Below, in pieces: positions 8,578 to 16,253 of a stretch of 64,000 nt of DNA. The DNA is from Pseudomonas frederiksbergensis. Its GTDB lineage: Bacteria > Pseudomonadota > Gammaproteobacteria > Pseudomonadales > Pseudomonadaceae. Numbering within the stretch: the first letter of the stretch is position 1; each line of letters opens with the position of its first letter. The notes beneath the pieces were generated by a model, which was given only the letters and a program-made list of their open reading frames with translations, ran no database searches and was not told the origin of the DNA. Location of the stretch: assembly GCF_003732665.1 (NCBI RefSeq), contig NZ_MOBP01000025.1:1-64000 (forward strand), in the 5' to 3' direction. The position numbers were made by a program, and so were the translations under genes.

Positions 8578-9669
8578 ATGCCTCCTCTTCTCAAGCTGTG
8601 TTTTCCCGCATTGTTATTGGCTCTCGCCGCGTCGGCCCAGGCTGAGGAGAAAGTCGTCAACCTCTACAGTTGGGCCGATTACGTGGCACCCGAAACCCTG
8701 CAGCGTTTCGAGCAGGAAACCGGCATCCACGTGCGCTACGACACCTTCGATTCCTCGGAAGTGCTGGAAACCAAATTGCTCACCGGCGGCAGCGGTTATG
8801 ACGTGGTGGTGCCGTCCTCCAGCGTTTTGGCCCGTGGTCTGGCGGCCGGCGCATTGAAGGCGATTCCTCACGAAGGCCTCAAGGGTTACGCCAACCTTGA
8901 CCCGGACTTGCTGGAAAAACTCGCGGCGGTCGATCCCGGCAACCGCTACGGCGTGCCCTACACATGGGGCACCCTGGGTTTGGGGATGAATGTCGAAGCG
9001 GTGAAGCAGCGCTTGCCGAACGTGCCGCTCAACAGCCTCGACCTGCTGTTCAAGCCTGAATACGCCAGCAAACTCAAAGACTGCGGCATTGCCATTCTCG
9101 ACTCGCCCCAAGAGGTGATCGGCCTGGCGCTGCATTACCTCGGTAAAGATCCCTACAGCACCGATCAGAAAGATCTGTCGGCCGCCGAAGCTCTGTTGCA
9201 TCAGCTACAGCCGAATGTGCTGTACGTCGCCACCGGCCGGCAGATCAGCGACTTGGCCAACGGCAGTGTGTGTCTGGCGCTGACCTACAACGGTGACGCG
9301 AGCATGGCCGCCGATCAGGCGCGCAAGGCCAACAAGCCGTATGAAGTGGCGTACCGGATTCCCAAGGAAGGCACGCTGGTGTGGCAGGACAACCTGGCCA
9401 TTCCCAAGGATGCGCCGCACCCCGAAGCGGCCCGTGCCTTCATCGAATTCATGCTGCGTCCGGAATCCGTCGCTGCGCTGACCAACACCCTGTTCTTCGC
9501 CACGGCCAATACCGCCGCCACGCCCCTGGTGGACGAAGCGGTGCGCACCGACCCGGATATCTACCCACTGGCCGACGTTCGCGACCGTTTGTACGCCGAC
9601 CGCAGCATGAGCCTCAAGGACATGCGCCAGCGCACCCGCCTGTGGACCACTTTCCGTAGCCGCCAATAA
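8578..9669 (+). CDS. PotF-like periplasmic polyamine-binding protein
   Basis: A 363-residue extracellular solute-binding protein with a signal peptide (hydrophobic core FPALLLALAASAQA) and the PotD/PotF fold motifs VVNLYSWADYVAPETL near the start and GSGYDVVVPSSSVLA. It would bind putrescine, spermidine or a guanidino compound in the periplasm. The ABC permease and ATPase partners are absent here, so it must use transport components encoded elsewhere or act as a sensor. The ATG at 8578 is preceded by AGGTG; GTG at 8569 is the alternative. It sits 13 bp before the ureohydrolase gene, as one operon. Confidence 0.85.
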   Translation: MPPLLKLCFPALLLALAASAQAEEKVVNLYSWADYVAPETLQRFEQETGIHVRYDTFDSSEVLETKLLTGGSGYDVVVPSSSVLARGLAAGALKAIPHEGLKGYANLDPDLLEKLAAVDPGNRYGVPYTWGTLGLGMNVEAVKQRLPNVPLNSLDLLFKPEYASKLKDCGIAILDSPQEVIGLALHYLGKDPYSTDQKDLSAAEALLHQLQPNVLYVATGRQISDLANGSVCLALTYNGDASMAADQARKANKPYEVAYRIPKEGTLVWQDNLAIPKDAPHPEAARAFIEFMLRPESVAALTNTLFFATANTAATPLVDEAVRTDPDIYPLADVRDRLYADRSMSLKDMRQRTRLWTTFRSRQ

Positions 9670-9682
9670 TAAGGAACTCACC

Positions 9683-10642
9683 ATGGATGTCCCTGTGCAA
9701 AACGACCAGGCCATGACCCGCGACAGCCTCTACGGCACTGCCGCCGAAAGCACCTACGCCGGCATCACCAGTTTCATGCGCCGGCGCTACAGCCGCGACT
9801 TGCGCGGGGTCGATGTGGCCGTCAGCGGCGTGCCGTTCGACACCGCCACCAGCAATCGTCCGGGTGCGCGTTTTGGGCCGCGTGGCATTCGCGCCGCGTC
9901 CACCGGGATCGCCTGGGAACGCCACTGGCCATGGACTTTCGACCCGTTTGATCACTTGGCAGTGATTGATTTCGGCGATTGCGACTTCGATTACGGCTCG
10001 CCGCACTCGATCCCGGAAAGCATCGAAGCCCACGCCGAGCACCTCCTGAGCGCCGGCAGCGCGATGCTGACGTTTGGTGGCGATCACTTCGTTACTTATC
10101 CGCTGCTCAAGGCCCATGCGCGCAAACATGGCACCTTGTCGCTGATCCACTTCGACGCCCACAGCGACACCTGGCCGGACGAGGAGGGCAAGCGGGTCGA
10201 TCACGGCACGATGTTCTGGCACGCGGCCAAAGAAGGTTTGGTCGATCCGTCGCGTTCGGTGCAGATCGGCTTGCGCACCACCAACGACGATCACATGGGG
10301 TTTCAAGTGCTGGATGCGCGGCAGGTGCATCGCCAGGGGTGCGAAGCGATTGTCGAGGCGATTCGGGCGCGGGTCGGGGATAACCCGGTGTACCTGACGT
10401 TTGATATCGATTGCCTGGATCCGGCGTTTGCGCCGGGCACCGGGACGCCAGTATGCGGCGGCTTGAGCACGGTGCAGGCTCTGGAAATCCTCGGCGGCTT
10501 GCGTGGGATGAATTTGGTGGGGATGGACGTGGTGGAAGTGGCGCCGGCCTACGACAGTGCGGACATTACCTCACTGGCAGCAGCGACCTTGGCCATGGAA
10601 ATGCTGTGCCTGTATGCGGCCAGACACAAAGTCGACAAGTAA
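9683..10642 (+). CDS. speB: Ureohydrolase of the agmatinase family
   Basis: This 319-residue arginase/agmatinase-fold enzyme carries the di-manganese ligand motifs GGDHF, DAHSDTW and DIDCLDP. It hydrolyses a guanidino group to urea plus the amine. Agmatine to putrescine is the usual assignment, but Pseudomonas relatives act on guanidinobutyrate (GbuA) or guanidinopropionate (GpuA), and the sequence alone does not decide. AAGGA lies seven bases before the ATG. The coupling to a polyamine-type binding protein and a divergent LysR regulator indicates an inducible catabolic unit. Confidence 0.85.
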   Translation: MDVPVQNDQAMTRDSLYGTAAESTYAGITSFMRRRYSRDLRGVDVAVSGVPFDTATSNRPGARFGPRGIRAASTGIAWERHWPWTFDPFDHLAVIDFGDCDFDYGSPHSIPESIEAHAEHLLSAGSAMLTFGGDHFVTYPLLKAHARKHGTLSLIHFDAHSDTWPDEEGKRVDHGTMFWHAAKEGLVDPSRSVQIGLRTTNDDHMGFQVLDARQVHRQGCEAIVEAIRARVGDNPVYLTFDIDCLDPAFAPGTGTPVCGGLSTVQALEILGGLRGMNLVGMDVVEVAPAYDSADITSLAAATLAMEMLCLYAARHKVDK

Positions 10643-10657
10643 TACGCAGTTCAAAAA

Positions 10658-10747
10658 TGTGGGAGCGGGCTTGCTCGCGAAAGCGGTGTGTCAGTGGACA
10701 AATATGTTGACTGACACGACGCCTTCGCGAGCAAGCCCGCTCCCACA
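10658..10747. repeat. REP doublet (REPIN), head-to-head
   Basis: 90-bp unit just after the ureohydrolase gene. Confidence 0.95.
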
Positions 10748-10764
10748 TGGAGTGTGGAGATCCG

Positions 10765-10789
10765 GTAGGAGCGAGGCTTGCCCGCGAAG
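10765..10789. repeat. Single divergent REP core
   Basis: GTAGGAGCGAGGCTTGCCCG, a lone half-unit 17 bp after the preceding doublet and abutting the end of the aldo/keto reductase gene. Confidence 0.75.
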
Positions 10790-10794
10790 CTTTT

Positions 10795-11847
10795 TCAGGC
10801 CACCGGAATCTTCGGCAAATCCAGCGTTTCAACCCCGGTATACCGCGCCACCGACCCGGCAATCATCGCGTGGGGCACGCCCGGTTCCACGGCGCTGCTG
10901 CCATCCAGCCGCGCCAATTGCTCATCATTCAACTGCACACTCAATGCGCCCAGCGTTGCATCCAGTTGCTCGCGAGTGCGCGAACCCAGGATCGGAATCA
11001 ACGCCGTGGTCGAACGTTTGGCTTTCTCACGCAACCAGGCAATCGCTACGTGGGTCGGGCTCGAATCCATTTCTGCAGCCACCGCCAGCAACGTATCCAG
11101 CAGCGCCGTTTCCCGGGCGCTTTTCTCGGAGTGGATCAACATGCCGAGTTTGGCTGCACGGTTGTTTTCATCGTTGGTGCGGTACTTACCGGTCAGGAAG
11201 CCGCCGCCCAGTGGCGACCACAAGGTTGCGGCCAAGCCCAGGGCTTCGGCCATCGGCAGCAAATCCCGTTCGGCGGTGCGCTCGGCCAGGCTGTATTCGG
11301 TCTGGATTGCAGCAATCGGCGAGAAGCCGCGCACTTCGGCCAGCACGTCGGCGCGAGCGATGCGCCAGGCCGGGAAGTTCGACAAACCGGCATAGTGGAT
11401 CTTGCCGGCCCGCACCAGGTCATCGAAGCCCCGCAGGATTTCCTCCATCGGCGTCACGCCGTCGCTGATGTGTGCCCAGAACAGGTCGATGTGGTCGGTC
11501 TTCAGGCGCTTCAGGCTTTCTTCGGCGGCGCGGACCATGTTCTTGCGGTTGTTGCCGGTGAAGGAAATAGTCGCCGTGCGATCAGTGCCCATGGTGTATT
11601 TGGTGGCGATGACCAGGCGATCCCGTTCGGCGGCAATAAACTCGCTGAGCATGCCTTCCGATTCGCCGCCTTGATAACCGTTGGCGGTGTCGATGAAGTT
11701 ACCGCCGGCTTCCAGGTAGCCGTCGAAAATCCGTTTGGCTTCATCGCGCTCGGCGCCATGGCCCCAACCGGTGCCGAAGTTGCCGGCGCCCAGCGCCAGT
11801 TCCGAAACCCGCAAGCCGGTTTTGCGGCCAAATACTTTGTAATGCAT
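10795..11847 (-). CDS. Aldo/keto reductase
   Basis: A 350-residue NADPH-dependent oxidoreductase of the TIM-barrel aldo/keto reductase family. Visible features are FIDTANGYQGGESEG (catalytic Asp and Tyr region), VIATKYTMG (catalytic Lys), and TALIPILGSRTREQLDATL (cofactor-phosphate site). The physiological substrate is unknown. AGGAG lies seven bases before the ATG at 11847. The gene is divergent from a WYL-domain regulator that may control it. Confidence 0.9.
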   Translation of the reverse strand: MHYKVFGRKTGLRVSELALGAGNFGTGWGHGAERDEAKRIFDGYLEAGGNFIDTANGYQGGESEGMLSEFIAAERDRLVIATKYTMGTDRTATISFTGNNRKNMVRAAEESLKRLKTDHIDLFWAHISDGVTPMEEILRGFDDLVRAGKIHYAGLSNFPAWRIARADVLAEVRGFSPIAAIQTEYSLAERTAERDLLPMAEALGLAATLWSPLGGGFLTGKYRTNDENNRAAKLGMLIHSEKSARETALLDTLLAVAAEMDSSPTHVAIAWLREKAKRSTTALIPILGSRTREQLDATLGALSVQLNDEQLARLDGSSAVEPGVPHAMIAGSVARYTGVETLDLPKIPVA

Positions 11848-12037
11848 GGGAGGACTCCTGAAGGAAAGCGTCGGGGTTGAATATAAATGTCCAGCAACAT
11901 GTATTTAATATGATGCGAGTAATATCCAGCGTCAAGGCGCTTTTTCCAGGGGTGATAAAAGGGCGAACACTCCTGCCAGTTTCTGACAGCAGCCTTTGCT
12001 AAGCTGCGAGCACTTTTGCCAACAGAGCGTACCGATC

Positions 12038-12754
12038 GTGTCGCGAACCACTCGCTTACTGACCTTGCTCCAAGTGCTGCGGGGTAAAAGCCGTCCGGCG
12101 ACCGCTGCGACCCTGGCCAGCGAACTGGAGATTTCCGAGCGCACGTTGTACCGCGACATCGCCGAACTTACCGCCCTCGGCGCACCGATCTATGGCGAGG
12201 CGGGGATCGGTTATGTGTTGCGCAGCGGCCTGTTTCTGCCGCCATTGATGCTCAACGCCGACGAAACCGAAGCCATCGTGCTCGGTTTGCGTTACGTCGA
12301 TCAGCGCGGCGATGAGGTCTTGAGCAAAGCGGCGGCGGATGCCCTGGCGAAGATTGCCGCCGTACTGGCGCCCGAGGCACTCGACGCGTTACACAACCCG
12401 ACGGTGCTGCCCGGCCCGCCGGGTTTCGGCTTTGCGCAAAACGCGGTGCCGCTGAATGTGTTTCGCCAGGCCATCCGTAATCAGGCCAAGTTGCACATCG
12501 ATTACGCCGATGCCAACCAGGTGCCGACCCAGCGCTTGATCTGGCCGCTGGCGCTGGGCTTTCTCAACGAGGTGCGGATCATCGTCGCCTGGTGCGAATT
12601 GCGCATCGCCTACCGAACCTTTCGCACCGACCGGATTTGCGCCGCGAGTGAGCTGGACGAGCGTTATCCGGGCCGACGCAGCGACCTTTTGCGCACCTGG
12701 CGCAAACTGATGCAACTGGATGAAGCCGGGCGCTTCACTCCTGACAAGAACTGA
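12038..12754 (+). CDS. DeoR/YafY-type HTH regulator with WYL domain
   Basis: About 238 residues. The N-terminal helix-turn-helix (TRLLTLLQVLRGKSRPATAA ... ISERTLYRDIAELTALGAPI) is followed by a WYL ligand-sensing domain ending in RTFRTDRI. Proteins of this YafY class usually regulate an adjacent gene in response to a small ligand or nucleic acid. The aldo/keto reductase (divergent) and the NTF2-like gene (downstream) are the candidates. The start chosen is GTG at 12038; the frame is open to a TTG at 11996. Confidence 0.85.
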   Translation: MSRTTRLLTLLQVLRGKSRPATAATLASELEISERTLYRDIAELTALGAPIYGEAGIGYVLRSGLFLPPLMLNADETEAIVLGLRYVDQRGDEVLSKAAADALAKIAAVLAPEALDALHNPTVLPGPPGFGFAQNAVPLNVFRQAIRNQAKLHIDYADANQVPTQRLIWPLALGFLNEVRIIVAWCELRIAYRTFRTDRICAASELDERYPGRRSDLLRTWRKLMQLDEAGRFTPDKN

Positions 12755-12806
12755 CACAGCACTGCTTTAGCATGGCTCCAGAATCACACAACAAGGAGCC
12801 TTCACC

Positions 12807-13148
12807 ATGTCTAGCCCAGCCTCTTCACTGGCCCCGGCCATCGCCGCTTACATCGCCGCCGCCAATGCCCGTGACACCTCGCGGGTCGCCAGTTTTTTCG
12901 CTGAAGATGCCAACGTCTTCGATGAAGGCGAGCACCAGGTCGGCACCCACGCCATCGCCCAATGGATGCAAGACACCGCGCAACGCTACGAGCCTCGGGT
13001 CGAAGTGCTCGACGTGCAACTGCGTACCGGCAAGGTCCTGGTGCACAACCTGATCTCCGGAACCTTTCCCGGCAGCCCGCTGGAACTGCGCTACACCTTT
13101 CGCCTGAACGAACAGGGCAAGATTGCGCGGCTCGACATCTCCCTCTAA
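12807..13148 (+). CDS. NTF2-like (SnoaL-type) small protein
   Basis: A 113-residue cone-shaped NTF2-like fold protein, recognised from the pattern AIAAYIAAANARDTSRVASF, EGEHQVGTHAIAQWMQDT and a terminal strand with FRLNEQGKIARLDISL. Members bind or modify small hydrophobic molecules; no catalytic role can be assigned. AAGGAG lies eight bases before the ATG. It is 52 bp after the WYL regulator and may be co-transcribed with it. Confidence 0.8.
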   Translation: MSSPASSLAPAIAAYIAAANARDTSRVASFFAEDANVFDEGEHQVGTHAIAQWMQDTAQRYEPRVEVLDVQLRTGKVLVHNLISGTFPGSPLELRYTFRLNEQGKIARLDISL

Positions 13149-13166
13149 CCCCATCCCGATTAAAAA

Positions 13167-13256
13167 TGTGGGAGCGGGCTTGCTCGCGAAAGCGTCGTGT
13201 CAATCGACACATGTATTGACTGAGACCCCGCCTTCGCGAGCAAGCCCGCTCCCACA
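13167..13256. repeat. REP doublet (REPIN), head-to-head
   Basis: 90-bp unit between the NTF2-like gene and the AFG1/ZapE gene. Confidence 0.95.
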
Positions 13257-13332
13257 GGGGAGGGATTTGTGGTGTTTCAAATAGTGGGGCGACTGGCATA
13301 CTGCGTAGCTTCAGCCCTGAAGCGCGGCCCCT

Positions 13333-14451
13333 ATGACTTTCGATTCCCCGTTAAGCGCCTGGCAGCACGCCGTTGAACACAAGGGTTTCATCCAGGACGA
13401 GGCCCAGGAACACGCGGTCTGGGCCCTGCAAAAGTGCCACGAAGCCTTGCACGAAGGACACAAGTCGATCACCGGTGTTTACCTCTGGGGCCCGGTGGGT
13501 CGGGGCAAGACCTGGTTGATGGACCAGTTCTACGAAAGCCTGCGGGTGCCGGCCCGGCGTCAGCATTTCCACCATTTCATGGGCTGGGTGCATCAGCGTT
13601 CGTTCCAGTTGACTGGCACCGCCGATCCGCTGAAGGCCCTGGCCCGCGAACTGGCCAAGGAGGTGCGGGTGTTGTGTTTCGATGAGCTGTTCGTCAATGA
13701 CATCGGCGACGCGATCATTCTTGGTCGTCTGTTCCAGGTGATGTTCGACGAAGGCGTGGTGATGGTGTCCACGTCCAACCAGCCGCCGGATCAGCTGTAC
13801 GCCGACGGCTTCAACCGCGACCGCTTTACCCCGGCCATCGAGGCGATCAAGCAGCACATGCAGGTGATCGCGGTGGATGGCGGCGAAGACCATCGCCTGC
13901 ACCCCGGCGCGGCGTTGCAGCGCTATTGGGTGGGGGCGCTCGATCAGCCCAGCGGCTTGGCCGAAGCATTCAAGGCCCTGACCGTCGGCCAATCGGTGTC
14001 CGCTGATCCGATCCAGGTTGGCTATCGCAGCGTCCATGTGGTTCAGGCCAGCCCCACGGTGTTGTGGTGTCGCTACGCCGATCTGTGCGAGCAACCCTTT
14101 GCCGCCATGGACTTCATGGCCCTGTGCGACACATACAGCGCTATTCTGATGAGTGAAGTGCCGAACCTGAGCGCGCAGAAACGCGAAGGGCGGATCGCCC
14201 GGGGCACGGAAGACGGGGTGGAGCGGGTTGTGGCCGGTGACCGGGATTTGCCGCAATTGTCGGTGCATGATGACGGCGTACGGCGCTTCATTGCCCTGGT
14301 GGACGAGTGCTATGACCGCAAGGTGCCGCTGTATCTCGAGGCGTCGGTGCCGATGAACGCCCTGTACACCGAGGGCTACCTGGAATTCCCGTTCCGCCGC
14401 ACCCTCAGTCGCCTGCAGGAAATGCAACTGCAACGCTTCGCCGACGCTTGA
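13333..14451 (+). CDS. AFG1/ZapE-family P-loop ATPase
   Basis: A 372-residue AAA-like ATPase with Walker A GPVGRGKT (Lys at residue 59), Walker B VLCFDELFVND, and sensor VVMVSTSNQPPDQLY. E. coli ZapE destabilises FtsZ rings; the eukaryotic relative AFG1/LACE1 works in mitochondrial protein quality control. Pseudomonads commonly carry another zapE beside the ribosomal genes rplM-rpsI, so this copy is probably a paralogue of unknown role; that locus is outside the window. The ATG follows GCCCCT with no strong ribosome site. Confidence 0.85.
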   Translation: MTFDSPLSAWQHAVEHKGFIQDEAQEHAVWALQKCHEALHEGHKSITGVYLWGPVGRGKTWLMDQFYESLRVPARRQHFHHFMGWVHQRSFQLTGTADPLKALARELAKEVRVLCFDELFVNDIGDAIILGRLFQVMFDEGVVMVSTSNQPPDQLYADGFNRDRFTPAIEAIKQHMQVIAVDGGEDHRLHPGAALQRYWVGALDQPSGLAEAFKALTVGQSVSADPIQVGYRSVHVVQASPTVLWCRYADLCEQPFAAMDFMALCDTYSAILMSEVPNLSAQKREGRIARGTEDGVERVVAGDRDLPQLSVHDDGVRRFIALVDECYDRKVPLYLEASVPMNALYTEGYLEFPFRRTLSRLQEMQLQRFADA

Positions 14452-14469
14452 GCACCCGGAGGTGCGACG

Positions 14470-15051
14470 ATGAATCAGCCTTTGTCCCACCATTTGCTGA
14501 CCATGGCCTACCAGAATGCCTGGGCCAACCATCGACTGGCCAAGGCCTGGGGCCAGTTGAGCGCGACGCAATTGACGGCGGCGCGGGTCAGTTTCTTCCC
14601 CAGCATCGTCGCCACCCTCAATCACATCCTGACCTGCGACTGGTTCTATGTGGATGCGCTGGAACGCGAATTGCGCGGTGACGTGCCGCATCCTGACTGC
14701 TACGTGTTTTTCAAGGACCAGCAACCGTTCACGGATGCCGATGACCTCAAGCGCGAACAGGCCAGCGTCGACCGGCGGCTGATCGCCTACTGCGAACAAC
14801 TGCGCGATGCCGACCTCGGACAAATGGTCACCATCGCCCGGGATACGCCGCAGCACGACAGCCGTTTGCGCATGCTGTCCCATCTGTTCGAACATCAGAT
14901 CCATCATCGCGGACAAGTCCACAGCATGCTCAGTGGCACGTCGGTCAAGCCGCCGCAACTGGACGAGTTTTTCTGCGCCGGTGAAGCAGCGTTGCGAGCA
15001 CAGGATTTTGCCGAGCTGGGCTGGACCGAAGATTTGATCTGGGGGCGTTAA
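14470..15051 (+). CDS. DinB-family protein
   Basis: A 193-residue four-helix DinB/YfiT-type protein. The family metal site is visible as a His in ATLNHILTCDWFY and the pair in LFEHQIHHRGQVHSML. DinB-like proteins include thiol transferases (bacillithiol, mycothiol, maleylpyruvate isomerase types) and damage-inducible proteins of unknown activity. GGAGGTG precedes the ATG, and the gene starts 18 bp after the ATPase gene, so they are co-transcribed. Confidence 0.85.
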   Translation: MNQPLSHHLLTMAYQNAWANHRLAKAWGQLSATQLTAARVSFFPSIVATLNHILTCDWFYVDALERELRGDVPHPDCYVFFKDQQPFTDADDLKREQASVDRRLIAYCEQLRDADLGQMVTIARDTPQHDSRLRMLSHLFEHQIHHRGQVHSMLSGTSVKPPQLDEFFCAGEAALRAQDFAELGWTEDLIWGR

Positions 15052-15121
15052 GACCGGGTTGTCGCCACGCCATCGTCGCGCTAATGTCCGGGGCCAATTT
15101 GCTGTGTGATCGAGGCTGGAA

Positions 15122-15613
15122 ATGGAATTCGCGGAAATACTGGTACTGCAGGCCAGCTACACCAACCCGATTCACGCCGAGGCCATTTGCCTGGTGTTGA
15201 ACAATTACGCCGAAGACCCGATGGGGGGCGGCGAACCGTTGGACGCCGATGTATTGCGCCAAGTGCCAGCGGAACTGGCCAAGCGTCCTTATGCATTCAG
15301 CGTTCTGGCGTTTGTGGGCGGTGAGCCGGCGGGGCTGGTCAATTGCTTCGAAGGCTTCTCGACCTTCGCCTGCCGGCCACTGGTCAATGTGCACGATGTG
15401 GCGGTGGTGCCGAAGTTTCGCGGCTTGGGCCTGAGCCAGAAAATGCTGCAGAAGGTCGAGGACATCGCCCGCCAGCGCGGTTGCTGCAAGATCACCCTCG
15501 AAGTGCTGGAAGGCAACGATGTGGCCCAGGCGTCCTATGCCAAGTTCGGCTTCGCCCCTGGCATGTTCGACCCGGCCCATGGCCGCATGCTGTTCTGGAT
15601 CAAGGCGCTGTAG
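15122..15613 (+). CDS. GNAT-family N-acetyltransferase
   Basis: A 163-residue GNAT protein. The acetyl-CoA binding segment is VHDVAVVPKFRGLGLSQKML (R-x-x-G-L-G), followed by the family strand ITLEVLEGNDVAQASYAKFG. The substrate is unknown. GAGG lies six bases before the ATG. It is probably the last gene of the ATPase-DinB-GNAT run. Confidence 0.88.
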   Translation: MEFAEILVLQASYTNPIHAEAICLVLNNYAEDPMGGGEPLDADVLRQVPAELAKRPYAFSVLAFVGGEPAGLVNCFEGFSTFACRPLVNVHDVAVVPKFRGLGLSQKMLQKVEDIARQRGCCKITLEVLEGNDVAQASYAKFGFAPGMFDPAHGRMLFWIKAL

Positions 15614-15624
15614 ATCCCGGGCAT

Positions 15625-15650
15625 AAAAAAGGGCGTCCGTCAGGACGCCC
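15625..15650 (-). terminator. Intrinsic terminator
   Basis: Stem GGGCGTCC/GGACGCCC with a 4-base loop. The run of A on the plus strand gives a T-tract on the minus strand, so it mainly ends the small gene at 15701-15907. It may also slow plus-strand transcription from the GNAT gene. Confidence 0.8.
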
Positions 15651-15700
15651 AAATGTTTCAACTCTGGCGACGGAGCAGGGGCCACCAGAGGTCCATCGAT

Positions 15701-15907
15701 TCAGTTTCTGTAGGTTTCGGTCACTTGCGCGGTTTGATCGTCCGGAACCCGCAGCTCACCGTTTTGGCGATGATCGCTTTGGGGTTGCGCGCTGTGGACC
15801 GGGAAGTTGTCCCAGTGATGCTTCATCCGTTCGGCACCGCCTTCGGCAAATGCACTGGCGGAACCAACTAGGAGCAGGCTGGCGAAGATCAGGCTGACTG
15901 GTTTCAT
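15701..15907 (-). CDS. Small secreted protein of unknown function
   Basis: A 68-residue protein with a clear signal peptide (core LIFASLLLVGSASAFA) and a short hydrophilic mature part of about 47 residues containing HHWDNFP and QVTETYRN. No family was recognised. GGGAGA is well placed before the ATG, and an intrinsic terminator follows, so it is a real monocistronic gene. Probably periplasmic. Confidence 0.75.
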   Translation of the reverse strand: MKPVSLIFASLLLVGSASAFAEGGAERMKHHWDNFPVHSAQPQSDHRQNGELRVPDDQTAQVTETYRN

Positions 15908-16012
15908 GGTGAATCTCCCACTAAGAATGACGGGGTGCCTTTCATCCGTGATTCGAGGGCGTGGGCGCAGTATCGGCAGACCCTATTAAGTCTGAGTTAA
16001 CGCCGATCAACT

Positions 16013-16102
16013 TGTGGGAGCGGGCTTGCTCGCGAAGGCGTCAGGACATTCAACATCTCTGGCGACTGTCCGGCCGCTTTCGCGAGCAAGCCCGCTCCCA
16101 CA
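16013..16102. repeat. REP doublet (REPIN), head-to-head
   Basis: First of two adjacent 90-bp units. Confidence 0.95.
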
Positions 16103-16145
16103 GTTGATCTGTGGTGTACCGGGTATTGCGTTCGACGCAGATCCC

Positions 16146-16235
16146 TGTGGGAGCGAGCTTGCTCGCGAAAGCGGTGTGTCAGGCACCATCCATGGTGGAT
16201 GGGCCATCGCCTTCGCGAGCAAGCCCGCTCCCACA
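16146..16235. repeat. REP doublet (REPIN), head-to-head
   Basis: Second unit of a tandem pair, 43 bp after the first; one arm reads GAGCGAGCTT rather than GAGCGGGCTT. It lies directly after the receptor gene stop. Confidence 0.93.
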
Positions 16236-16253
16236 ATAGATTGCGGGCAGGTC

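Noticed and set aside
13351..14958. 535-residue minus-strand frame opposite the AFG1/ZapE and DinB genes
   Set aside because: It is the shadow of two well-supported plus-strand genes in high-GC DNA and shows no domain or ribosome site.
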